Shown in pieces: positions 30,899-41,418 of a DNA stretch of 60,775 nucleotides. The DNA is from Vitrella brassicaformis (lineage: Eukaryota > Sar > Vitrellaceae), in assembly GCA_001179505.1 (NCBI GenBank), contig CDMY01000394.1, positions 8,504 through 69,278 of the forward strand, in the 5' to 3' direction. The position numbers and the translations under genes were made by a program. The notes beneath the pieces were generated by a model. The model worked only from the letters and a program-made list of their open reading frames with translations, was not told where the DNA came from and did no database searches. How positions within the stretch are numbered: position 1 is the stretch's first letter; each line of letters begins with the position of its first letter.

Positions 30899-33800
30899 CG
30901 CACACACCAGCAACACAGTTGAGTGGACGCATCCTTGTCTCTGCTCCTTCCTCCCTCCCTCACTTTTTCTCGTTGTGTCGGATGCAGTGCCGCTGTGTGG
31001 GGAAGAGCATCAGGTCGAATGAGAATCCCACGTCGTTCATACGCTGTGCAGCACACACCCATCATGCCCATCATGCCATGCCACACACAACACACAACAC
31101 ACACCTTACTGCATAAATGGATCTTCCCCTTGCTTGACATGTACTATATGCCCGCCCACCTCGATGAGTGCGGCCGAGTGTCTGAAGTGGACGTTCTCGT
31201 CCAGGAGGCCGTGGATGAGCAGCAGCCGGTGCTCTCTGGGGTTGAGGTACCGCACCTGCGGCAGCACGCTCGACTCGTGGTAGGCCTCGGGCTGCTCACT
31301 GGGCAGCGACAGATACCTCTCCGTCCAGTGCGTAGAGTAGCCCTCCCTGCACACACGCACCCATCCATCCATCCATCCATCTGCATGTGTGTGGGTGTGT
31401 GTGCCTACAGGAATGTGACAGGCGAGACGGCGACGGCGCTGCGGAACACCTCGGGGAAGCGGAAGATGGCCATCGCGCTCATATACCCACCTGCACACAC
31501 ACATACGTATGGGCACACAGACGCCATAATTGACTGACTGCCCCTCTGGATGGACACACAAACACCTGAGCACCCACCTACCGTATGAAGCCCCGAAGAT
31601 GCCGACGCCCCTGTATTCACTGTCGTTGGGGTCGGCCTTGGCCAGTCCGATTGCCGTGAGGTGCCGTACGCCGTCGATCTGGTCCTCCAGCTCGATGCGT
31701 CCCATGTTGAGGTGCACAGCCTTCTCGAAGTCGCGGTCTCTGTTCTTGCTGCCCCTGTTGTCGATCTTCATCACCAGGAAGCCAAGCGTCCGCAGCAGCT
31801 GGCTCTGGTAGTCGAACACCTGGACAGCATACAGGGGGGATGTGAGTGAGAGTCGTGTGTGTGTGTGTGTGTGTGTTTGGTGTGTCCAGGCCAGGAGGGG
31901 GAGGGGGGGGCCTAGGTTACCTGGTCGATGGTGTTGGTCACATACTGCACCCCTGGCCCGCCGTAGAGAGAGACGATGCACGGGTAGGGGCCCTCGCCAT
32001 AGACACGCTTGTCGGGCAGGAAATACAGGCCGTTCAGACGCGTACCTGGTTCACCCACACACAGATATACAAGGTTCCATAACACACAAACAACGCAAGG
32101 CGACCAGTGTGTGTATGGTATGTGGCCCGGCAGGCAGTGTGGCAGTGGACGAGCTCAGCCCACCTGTGCGGTTGTGGCAGGTGAACAAGTGTGGCTTCCC
32201 GTAGAACATGTCCATCAGCCCGCCGTGGACCGCCTGCACCTTCGGCACCGTTATCACGACCGCACCCAGACCCGCATCGCTCGGCGCCACCTTGGGCCTC
32301 TCTCCCCCCTCCCTTTTGCCGTCCTCCTTCTCGCCCACACGCGGCCGCTGCGTCGACGGCTCGCTCGAGGATGCAGGCGGCCGCCTGCCCTTGGCCCCAC
32401 CACCATCCTCACCCACACCGCCATTGCCATCGCCATCAGCCATCGACGCGTCCCCCTGGGTGCCGCTGCTGCCGGCTGTCGGCACACCACCAGCAGCCGG
32501 CCCCCCGTTGAGATTGGGAAGCATGCCTGAGTCGCGCAACACCGATGTGGGGTCGAATTTGCGAAGCCAGATGCCGCGGTAGAAGTTGATGGATGAGAAC
32601 TGGTGGATCCACATGGACTTGTCGGGCGAGATGATCGCCTGATGCACACCTGGGGCGAGGGAGAGGGGGACGGGGGGAGGGGGCGTGGGAGGGGTGGTGG
32701 TGATGGGCGGTATGGGTGAGAGGTAGATGTGGTGGTTGCAGGGGTCGGTGTTGTCGCACCCCTGCCAGCAGACGTAGGACGTGTCGTGCGCCACCAGCGA
32801 TATCACCTTGTGCGTCGGCGGGGTCAGGGGGATCGCCATCGAGCTGATCAGAAAATACGACCGACACACGACAGACACGCGACACAGTCTATACTCTTCA
32901 CAAAGGGTCTGCATGCCTATCCCTTTTCCCTCCCTCCCTGACTCACCCACCCACCGGTCATAGAGGCTTCTGAGGAAGAGTGTGGTGATGCCTGGCGAGT
33001 CCGAGCCCCACAGGTAGAGACCCTCCTTGCCCACCAAAGTGAACAAGTCCTTCAAATCAACCCACTTCTCGTCCTTCTCTGTGTGCACCTGATGCACACA
33101 CAAGACACAGCACACAGCACAGCACAGCACAACGCACAACGCACACAATGCCGGAGTGCCATGTTGTGCTGTAAGCACGTGTGTGGTGTGGTGTGGTGTC
33201 ACCTGAGTGGGTTTGCCTGTGGCCGTGTCGAACAGCATCAGGTGCAGCTCTGTTTGCGGCCGGTTCTGCAGCTGCACGAGGAGGGAAGGCCGTCCGCTCG
33301 CCGTGGGCAGGCTGACGCACACACACAAGACACCACCACACAACCACACAGGTACACACAAGACGCACGTGTGCATGTGGTGTACCTCGGTGTGTGTGGT
33401 GTGCGATGTGTGCTTACTCGACCCAGTCGACACGCGCGACATAGACCTCGTCATCGGGCCCTAAGTCCATCCACACCACTGAAGGGTCCTTGAACACGTC
33501 GCGAGCCAGACAATCTGACAACCATCAACCACACACACAACCCACATGTGCGCACGTAGGATAGACACCAGCCGGGCGGCCTACCTGGTTGCTTGCTGCC
33601 CTGTCGGACGTCCTTGGCCGCTTTCTCCCTCTCATCTTTGCCAGGCACCTTGATGACGCCCAACCTCATTTTCGCATTGGGGTAGCCCGCTACCGCCATC
33701 CATCCATCCATGCAGAGAGTGTCTGGTCTGTGTGGGTGCGTTCATCAAGGAGGTGTGATTGGTGCGGTGTGTGTGGTGTGTACCGAAGGCGAAGTGGTGG

Positions 33801-34950
33801 CTCTCCTTTGGAACGCCCTCGGCCGCCGGGTTGCTCTTGACGACGTGCTGGTGCACTATGTCGTATGCTGCATGCCATCCATCCATCCAGCCAGCCATCT
33901 CATGAAAGATACACACACATTGTGTATGTATGCGGTGGGGGGTGGGTGTATGTGAGTAATGTGGTGCTTGTCTTGTGCCATCCCATGCCATGCCATGACC
34001 CACCGGGGATGTGCGACTCGTCGAATGAGCAGAAGGCGATGTAGGATGAATCAGGCGACCACCAGTAGCCTTCAGACACACACACACACACACACACACA
34101 CATCCATCCATCCACCGATCCATCCATCCATCGTAGCCGTCCGTCCTCCCTCACCCCCACCTCGCAATCGATGCATCTCCTCCTGTGCCATATATTCTGC
34201 CAGCCCGGTAGTCCATCCGCCATTGCCTCTCGCCCCACTGGTCAGCTGCAGCGCCACGCCAGGCTCCCCCTCGCCCTCCACCCCCACCACATACACCTCC
34301 TTGTCCCTCACCAACGACACCATCTGCCCGTCCGGCGACCACAGGGCATCCAGCATCGGGTGGGGGTCGTCAGGCGGCGCGTCCAGGAGGCAGTACGGCT
34401 CGGTGGGTTCTTCGTCTGTGCTGGACGACGGGAGTGACTTGATCCAGAGTGCCTTGCCGAAGGGGAGGAGGATGCTGTTGTGCGCCGTGCTCCAGTGGTA
34501 CTTGGTCACACCCAGGCCCGACGAACGCGCCCGCTCACGCTGCAGCTTCTCCTCCAACCTGCACATGACGTCACACACGCACCCACACGTGTGCAGTGAG
34601 TGCACCGGAACGCATTGATTCGTTCGATTCATGTGTGTCTGTCTGTCTGTCTGTCTGGCTGCAGCTCACGAGAGATCTTCGTCTCTGAGTGCCGTGTTGG
34701 TCAGCCTGAGAGGGTCCACAATCCGCCTGGGCACGCCCTCGTCCACATGGATGGCATACAGGTGCCGCACACTGGCGCCATGCACAGCCAGGTAGGTCAC
34801 CCACTTGTTGTCTGGGGAGAAGGAGAACGTGTTGATGTAGCTGCCGTTGGCTGGGCGGGTCATAAAGGTCTGCCATAGGAGCGGCTGGCTGGCCGGGTGA
34901 GAATGGCTGCCAGGAACTTCGGGATTCAGCGGCACCGAGGGAGCTGACAT
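30707..34950 (-). CDS. Prolyl oligopeptidase family (S9B, DPP IV/DPP8-9-like) serine peptidase
   Basis: ATG 34950 starts MSAPSVPLNPEVPGSHSHPA. N-terminal exons build a beta-propeller: FSFSPDNKWVTYLAVHGASV, YHWSTAHNSILLPFGKALWI, WSPDGQMVSLVRDKEVYVVG, YWWSPDSSYIAFCSFDESHI, then GYPNAKMRLGVIKVPG and MDLGPDDEVYVARVDWV. A long Gly/Pro/Ser/Asp-rich insert (about 32500-32290) precedes the C-terminal hydrolase: PYPCIVSLYGGPGVQ, LRTLGFLVMKIDNRGSKNRD, FGASYG-GYMSAMAIFRFPEV with the nucleophile Ser, HGLLDENVHFRHSAALIEVG with the Asp, and FPTQRHCIRHNEKK with the His. The final exon KRLLRHFVTTLLPDKWASPA ends at stop 30707. Substrates would be peptides with Pro at position 2, by family knowledge. No signal peptide or N-terminal membrane anchor is evident, favouring a cytosolic DPP8/9-like enzyme. 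Roughly 1000 residues and about 14 exons. Confidence 0.88.
33089..33202 (-). repeat. Intron with complementary CA-rich and TG-rich ends
   Basis: In transcript orientation the intron of the DPP-like gene begins GTGACACCACACCACACCAC and ends with a long TG/GC-rich run before ATCAG. It is a clear minus-strand example of the pattern seen in plus-strand introns at 43619-43732 and 48337-48412. Confidence 0.75.
34076..34130. repeat. (CA)n followed by (CCAT)n, intron of DPP-like gene
   Basis: About 13 CA units and then CCAT/CGAT units. In the transcript this is (ATGG)n then (TG)n directly before the acceptor of the YWWSPDSS exon. Confidence 0.9.
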
Positions 34951-35063
34951 GGCTCAAGCGACAAGATCTGCACAGCTACTCGCAGACTTTGATACTCAAT
35001 GGACGTGTGAGCGGTGTGGAGCACGTCAAACTCACAGACATCAGCTGCGCGCGACCTTGGGCA

Positions 35064-35086
35064 GTGGTTTCAGGGAGCACCCTAGG
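35064..35086 (+). promoter_or_regulatory. Copy B of the shared 20-bp divergent-promoter element
   Basis: GGTTTCAGGGAGCACCCTAG at 35066-35085 is identical over 20 bases (21 with the next G) to the copy at 2669. It lies in the 189-bp gap between the DPP-like start (34950, minus) and the mitochondrial-protein start (35140, plus). Confidence 0.6.
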
Positions 35087-35139
35087 CCACAGGCGAGCTA
35101 GGGGCAACTCCCGATTCGTTTTTTTTGTCGGCAAACAGG

Positions 35140-35966
35140 ATGGCGTTGGCAGTGCGCAGCAGCCGTGCCTTTCTGCAGGGCAGGCTGACGGTCGCCCCTC
35201 TGTCGCAGCGGATCTCCGCCCGATGGTTCGGTGCGTATGACGGTCAGCCTGTGACGGACGCGCAGCTGGTCAAGAAGGACCCCGACTGGGTGATAGAGGA
35301 GACCAACTTCTGCATCGGTCGCATCGGCTTCGTGCGCCACAAGGAGACCGACGACATGGCCCGCCGCACGCTGCGCATCTTCGACACGCAGCTGCCGCGG
35401 ATGCAGACCCGGCTGCGGGACGGCACCGTCATCCCCGCCATGGGCTTCTACATGGACCACATCGTCGACCGCCCCGCGCCGCTCCACAACTTCGTGGAGA
35501 AGCCAGTCCTCAAGTACACGTGGGACGAGACGTACGACGAGGCGTGGGAGGATGTGGAGGGGCCGGTGGGGGGCACCAAGGACCCCACTGAGTGGCCCAA
35601 GGCCAAGCCGCCCAAGCGCACCTACCCGCCCGAGATGAACAGGGCCTCCAAGCCACCCCCACCCGGGCAGGGACGGATGGCCTCAGCCAGCAAACCCACG
35701 GTAGGTCAAGGTCAGGAGTGAAAGGGGTGGCTACACAACACAATACAACACGACACAAGACTAGACGCTATCTGTGCAGCACAGCACAGCGTGTGGTCAG
35801 CGATGGATGGATTTGGCACATGTCATGTGTGCAGGCGCACGACGTGGGTGAGAGCAAGAGGACGGGCATCAAGTCCACCGCGGAGCAAACCAGGGAGGCC
35901 ATCAAGAAAGCTGCTGCTGAGGCCAGGGAGGCTGTGGCTGAGGCAATGCCGTCCTCGAAGAAGTGA
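35140..35966 (+). CDS. Unknown protein with mitochondrial presequence
   Basis: ATG 35140 gives MALAVRSSRAFLQGRLTVAP then LSQRISARWFGAYDG, an Arg/Ser/Leu-rich amphipathic leader with a cleavage-like RWFG site, typical of mitochondrial import. The mature part is compact and rich in aromatic and acidic residues: DPDWVIEETNFCIGRIGFVR, GTVIPAMGFYMDHIVDRPAP, VLKYTWDETYDEAWEDVEGP, then a Pro/Lys-rich linker. One intron (about 35701-35835) joins in phase 0 to an Ala/Lys/Glu helix, TAEQTREAIKKAAAEAREAV, ending PSSKK. The total is about 232 residues. I do not recognise a family; a clade-specific subunit of a mitochondrial complex is possible but unproven. The promoter is shared with the DPP-like gene. 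Confidence 0.72.
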
Positions 35967-37370
35967 CACACATGTACGCGAAATGGATCGCTGGATGGAG
36001 GGAGGGAAGGGGCGGGGGCCACGTGAGAGAGGGGGATAATCCTCAAGTGGGATGGATGGATGGATGGGTGCGTGTGCGGGACGGGCATGAAGTGCACTTC
36101 TGTGTAGCATATTGAGTCAGTCGGGTCGTTTCAACGGCAGTCTCTCCGATCCATGTGTCGCCTCTCTGCCTGCCTGCCTGCCTGCCTGCCTTGCCAACTT
36201 TTTGCTCACACACAACAGCAGTGATCTGTCGTGACGGGAGTTGTTCTTTGGCTGTCACCTTGGTCGTTGCCACGCAGCACAGGTACTGCTGCCGTTGTGA
36301 GGCGGCGAGAGAGGGACGCCGTTGACACTCCTGCACGACTGGTCGGTGTGATGTGGTGCACCGGCTGTGTGCATGACGACGGGTGAGTGAACGTAGTCTT
36401 GTCTGTGTGTGGTGTGACGGTCTGTGAGTCGTTCATTCGTCATGGGCACGCTGAATGATCGATCAAGGCATCATTTACTTATTCCTTGAGGCACACCCAT
36501 CCACTCACTCCACAGTCACACGTATCAAAGACACGTGCATTCATTCGCTGTGTCTGTCTTTCACGCCCATTCATCCGTCCATCCATCCATCCATCATGTA
36601 CACGTCGGCCAGCTGGATTTGTACACGATGTGTGGTGTGTGTATGTGGTGCGTGGGTCACTCAAGCACTCACTCGTCCCCTCGCTCAACTCACCCGACGT
36701 TGGCCGACGAGGTCGGTCTGCACTTCCCTTCCCGCACTGAACATGACCCCCAACAGGGACAGCCAAGCGTTGGCATTAATGAATACCCACACATCGACTG
36801 AACCTGTCCAGTGCCATGCCCAGCGTCAGGTATGCGACGGACGGGATGCATTTATCCGTTGGTTGGTAGGAAGGTACCTACCTACCTACCTATCTAGGCA
36901 CTCTCTGTCTGTCCCGCCCCCTCTCACACTCTCTCTGGATCGTTGGCTATGTGCATTGTTTGTCAGGTAGGTGCACTCTCCTAGGACCCCACAGCACCCC
37001 TCCCTCCCTCCCAGGCACCACACCACCATCATGCACAGCACCGCACCGACCCACACACACACAACACCCGCTCGTCAGTCAATGATAAATCGAAAACAGC
37101 CGCCATCTCGTGATGGGCCCATACCGCTCGCACCGCACCGCCCCGCATTGCATTGCCTCTCTCTGTGAGCGATGGCCGCTCAGTCTTGTCCCTCATTCAT
37201 TCTCTATCGTCAAAAACTACCCAGGCAGGCATTGCATCCCCCTCAACTCACCTCCAACCATCCATTAATGCATCACTCTAGCTATCTGCCTGCCAGCACA
37301 CCACGCACCCACCCCCCATCCAGCACGCATCCGCACCGCCCACCAAATGCACCCCCTTGGTGGCCCCTCG
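35967..37370. other. Convergent intergenic region with simple repeats
   Basis: It contains CTGC/CCTG repeats (about 36166-36191), CCAT repeats (about 36577-36594), CTAC/CCTA repeats near 36876-36895 and several non-coding frames. No supported gene. It separates the 3' ends of the mitochondrial unknown and phytoene synthase. Confidence 0.6.
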
Positions 37371-39177
37371 TCATTGTGGCATGGATCGCGTCTTCAAGTA
37401 GGCGGGGACGAGCATCGTCAGCTTCTTGAGCTTGGACACATAGGCGCGCTTCCTCAGGTTGTCGTAGTCGTTGCGCTCGATGACCGTCAGGATGCCCCTG
37501 TAGACGTCCAAAGCCGTCTGCACGGCCAGCCGTGCGCTGGGGTGCAGCAGCGCCACCCCCCTCTCGGCACTCTCATAGTAGAGCTGGGCCTTCTGGATGT
37601 AGTACTTGACCAGCTCCTTGTATTGGTCCGTCACCCGGTGCTGAAAAATATCCCTCTCGCTCACGCCGAACTTCTGCAGGTCCTCCTGGGGGAGGTAGAT
37701 GCGGCCCCGGTCTGCATCCTCACCCACGTCACGCAGGATGTTGGTGATCTGGAAGGCGATCCCCAGGTCGACGGCGTGTGGCGCCGCGTCGATGGCTCGC
37801 GCGCCTCGTGAGGTGCCGAGGATGGGGAGGGTCATGAGGCCGACCGTGCCAGCGACTCGGTAGCAGTAGAGGTACAGCTCGTTCCAGTCGCGGTATTTCT
37901 GCTGGTCGAGGTCCATGAGCATGCCCTTGATCATGTCCTGGAAGGGCTCGATCGCCAGAGAGGGGTACATGTCCCTCGTGTCCGCCAGGGCGCTGTCCAG
38001 CACATCCACGCACCGTCCCCGCCATATGTTGGCCAGCCGCTGCTCCCACAAGACGATCTGATTCGCCAACGTCTGGCGGTCAGTGATGAGCGCCCGCGGT
38101 GAGTCGACGAGGTCGTCGGTGCGCCGGCACCACACGTAGACGGCCCAGAGGTTCTTGGCCTTCTCGGGTGAGATCATCTGTGTGCCGAGGTAGAAGGTCT
38201 TGCTGTAGATGGCCGTGATGCGCTTGCACGCCTCGTAGCCGAGCTCGATGGCCTTGGCGCGCCGCGTCTCGTCGCGCAGCACGTCCCTGTGGCTGAAGGC
38301 CTGATCGCTGCCCACATCCAGGGGCGGAGAAAACCACAACAGGTCCGAGTAATCCTGGTGGTACAAGCGGGGGGTGGGGGGCGGAGGGGGAGGGGCCACA
38401 CGGGGGGCGTGGCTGGTGTGGGGAGGTGACACCAGGCCGGAAAGGGTGTCGTTTGCCGGCAGTGGGTCCATGGTGAGGCCCGGAGAAATGCCGACAGCCG
38501 AGGGGATGGAGCGATAGATGTGAGCAGGGTAGTCGGCCGTGGCGAACCCATCAGCCGTCGCCGTTGCCGTCGCACTGGCGGCCCTCACGGTAGTGGCGGC
38601 AGACAGCTGGGAAGGCGAGGCCGAAGGGGCTTTCCTGTCTGCTCCGCCCCTGTGCCGTGCCCGCCGCTTGTTCGCCCGGATGGACTTGTTTGACATGCTG
38701 CAACACGCAAACGCCGACCGCTGATCAGCGCGGAGAAAAGACCAAGGACGGGGAGAGGGGCGAGAGACTGCAAGCAGCACCCACACAATACATACACGCA
38801 GAGAAATGCGTCCACTCATTTGCGATCAGGCACACAGGTGGGTAGATCTCCATGTGATGTGTGTGCCGTCTTATCTTACCTGGGTCGTTGAAAGGGAAGC
38901 AGTGTGGTGGATGGTGTCGCATCTCCGTCGCTCCGGGAGGTAACGACTTTGTCCTGGTCCGGAGCGCACTCAGCCGAGATGGGGGGGACCTCGCGCAGAC
39001 CCACGTTGATAAATCCGCGGCCACCCCAAGCGCCAGAAGGTGCACCCACCGCAATCCCATCTGCGAGCGCCAGCGCGATACCTGCGGCCTCGGCGGCGGA
39101 CGTGATTGTGATGCTGCGACTGCTGGTGCAGATGAGCTGGACGTGGCAGGCGGATCTCCGACGAGCTTCATTAGCAT
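37371..39177 (-). CDS. PSY: Phytoene synthase (carotenoid biosynthesis), plastid-targeted
   Basis: This enzyme condenses two geranylgeranyl diphosphates to phytoene, the first committed carotenoid step, in the plastid. The catalytic body is intact: GYEACKRITAIYSKTFYLGT, NLWAVYVWCRRTDDLVDSPR with the first Asp-rich motif, YCYRVAGTVGLMTLPILG, and LGIAFQITNILRDVGEDADR with GRIYLPQEDL, the second Asp-rich motif; stop at 37371. Two N-termini are possible. One is unspliced from ATG 38819 (MSGRISLRVCIVWVLLAVSR). The other is spliced: an exon 39177-38880 (MLMKLVGDPP..., internal MGLRWVHLLALGVAADLSTW from ATG 39060), an intron 38879-38768 with GTAAGA donor and TTGCAG acceptor, then the same frame. Both give a hydrophobic signal-like segment, and both pass through QRSAFACC, resembling the Phe at the signal/transit junction of complex plastids. 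The body is intronless, unlike almost all neighbours. Confidence 0.93.
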
Positions 39178-39384
39178 ACCACTGCGGAAAATGTCAGTCG
39201 ACGGGCTTCAAAGTGACAAGGTGACGTGCCCATCGACGGACAGATGCAGAGCACAGCGGAGGGAGGGGAAGGTGGGGAGGCTGCGTGTGAGTTAGGGTAG
39301 ATCCGTTTGCGCAACAAGCCGCGAGCTCAACCCTGCAAAGCTGGCGATGAGAGAACTGCCGGTAGATGAGATGAGTGAGTGAGA

Positions 39385-40810
39385 ATGAAGGTGCGCGTCG
39401 AGGTGCCAAACCCAGAGGAGGAGCGAGGGAGCGACCTCGGCCTCAGGAACAAGGCCATGGAAGATGATGAGATCATTGAGCACATTGAGCCGCCCATGTC
39501 GCGCGGCAAGCTGCTAGAGAAGGTGTGCTTCACACAGCGATGCCTCATCTTCCAAATCGCACTCAACATCCTCCTCGCAGGTAGGTAGGGAGGACCGGGT
39601 GATGTATGGACAAGAAGACAACCGCGCGAACGTCATGTATGGTGTTTGCTTGTGTGTTGGCTGCTCGCAGTGCTGAACACGGCGATGGTGTTTATCGACA
39701 TCATTTTGATCCAGCGGGAGAACCGACACAACCTCAACCAAGTGTGTGAAAGCGTGTCGACAATGCACTCAGCGAAGGGATATATATGGCCGCATGTCTG
39801 TCTGTGTGTGGTTGTTTCTGTCTGTCTGTCTGTCTGTCTGTCTATCCGTCAGCCATCGACGCGTCTGATTGAGGACATCCTTTGTGTCGGTGACATCACT
39901 ATCACGTCTGTGATACTGGTCGAGTTCGTGTTGAAGCTCCAGATGGCCGACTGGGGCGCCCGGCAGTTCTTCAAGTCATGGGAGCACATCTTGGACGCCC
40001 TCGTGCTGGTAGGTATGGCGTGGCGACCGACAGCCATTGAATGAATCATTGCAGACAGACGGGACACGACTCACTCACTCGAAGGCAACCTAACCTGTCT
40101 GTATCTTGTTTCCTTCTTCTGTCATTCGTCTCCCCTGTTTGTATCTCTCTCCTGTCTCACTCAGCTCATCTCATTCGTCTGTATCGGCCTGGCGTACGTG
40201 CAGATCAAGAAGGGGGCAGGTAATTAAGCTGAGTGAGAAGGGAAAACAAGACAGACAGGGGGGGAGGGAGAAGCGCATGGTATGTATGTGTTCCGGTTGG
40301 TGCGGTGCAGACGTCTCTGAAGCAGAGCTTGCCCTCGCCCTGCGCGTCATCACAGTCCGCGACATTATGCGCATCGTCCGGACGGTCTATTTCCTCATCG
40401 AGATCAACACTCTCGTCACCACTTACCGCGGCCAGCACTCGCCGAGGAGCCAGCTCATCAACCAGCCACTCATCGAAGCATACCAGCAGCCAAATCACCG
40501 CGACTTCTGTGTCCCCGAGCCACCAGAGCAGAAAGGCACCCTGCTCACAGCTGAGCCTCCAGGACCGCTGAGGGAGCTGTCGAGCAACAACCGGGGTGTC
40601 TCGGCGGTCTCGGCATTCTCTGAAGTCCCGGAGGTGCCGCCTGAGCATGACGACGAGGTGCCTGCAGTGCCCAGCGCGCCGACCAAGCCCCTGTATCAGC
40701 CAGGGTTGCCGCGCACACTGGATCAGAAGGGCGGCGGGGGTGGTGGTGGGTCGCTGCTGGCCGGGGCAGGCAAGAGGGATCAGTGGCACACGCCTGAGAG
40801 TTCTGTGTAG
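39385..40810 (+). CDS. Four-helix voltage-sensor-domain protein (Hv1/VSP/cation-channel VSD-like)
   Basis: ATG 39385 starts MKVRVEVPNPEEERGSDLGL. Exons join to four membrane helices. S1 is CLIFQIALNILLAVLNTAMV followed by FIDIILIQRE. S2 is ITITSVILVEFVLKLQ, then FFKSWEHILDALVL into LISFVCIGLAYVQ (S3), with the S2 Glu, S2 Lys and S3 Asp of voltage-sensor domains. S4 is ALRVITVRDIMRIVRTVYFL, with spaced Arg. There is no S5-P-S6 pore: after S4 comes a soluble Pro/Gln/Ser-rich tail ending DQWHTPESSV (stop 40808-40810). The protein has about 350 residues. Stand-alone VSDs are either proton channels (Hv1) or regulatory parts of VSP phosphatases, and no phosphatase domain is present. The S2 residue three before the conserved Glu is Ile rather than the usual aromatic. 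The S1 carries an LNT as in Cav/Nav domains and an Asp seven residues before a Glu as in Hv1, so the type is unresolved. Confidence 0.75.
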
Positions 40811-41418
40811 GTAGGGAGGGGTGACAAACATGACAGGTCGATTTATCCGTAGCTAGTGGGGTTTCTCTACAGTAGGTTTCTATGGGCAAGGGGCCGATGC
40901 GTGTCCGTCTGTGTCAATATATACTCTGGTCACACCAGGGAGGGGGCTCACTCATTCTGCGAGCGGCATTTTCTCGTTTCGTACATCCACACACACGTGC
41001 ATGCCATGTGGGATATGTCTGTGTTTGTGTGTGTGCGGGGGGGGTGGGGGAGGCGGGGGGTCTCGCGATGCGAAGCATCCCTTCAATGCGGTGCAGCATG
41101 GATCATGTACTAGTCTTGACACTGCCTGTTGCTGAGTGGTCGCACCGATGAGACAATGTCATGACTCGTGATGTGAATGCACAGACAGACATACAGACAG
41201 ACAGACAGGCAGAGAGCGCCCGTCAACCCGCTCCTTACCGACATTTTCGGCTGGATGCACGTGTGACCACTTGCAGCACTGCATGGCTATGCCGTCTGCG
41301 TGGATGGATGGATGGATGGATGGAGAAACTTCCAGGCCGCGTAAGGGTGGCATACAAAACCGATCATCTGATCTTCCCCGCAACCCCCAAAGGAACTTTG
41401 AATCATGATTTGATTGTC
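40811..41418. other. Intergenic, no gene seen
   Basis: It contains a G-run near 41038-41065, CAGA repeats near 41183-41213 and a GGAT repeat at about 41303-41322. Frames here are repeat translations. Presumably it holds the 3' UTR of the voltage-sensor gene and the promoter of the next plus-strand gene. Confidence 0.6.

Noticed and set aside
36455-36970. Plus-strand frame of 171 codons between the mitochondrial unknown and PSY
   Set aside because: It starts at a weak ATG and is made of CCAT-repeat and CTAC-repeat translations with no homology and no splice signals.
39385-40810. Calling the voltage-sensor protein a definite Hv1 proton channel
   Set aside because: S1 register is ambiguous (LNT versus Asp seven before Glu), the charge-transfer aromatic is missing and the S4 Arg spacing is irregular, so only the VSD fold is claimed.
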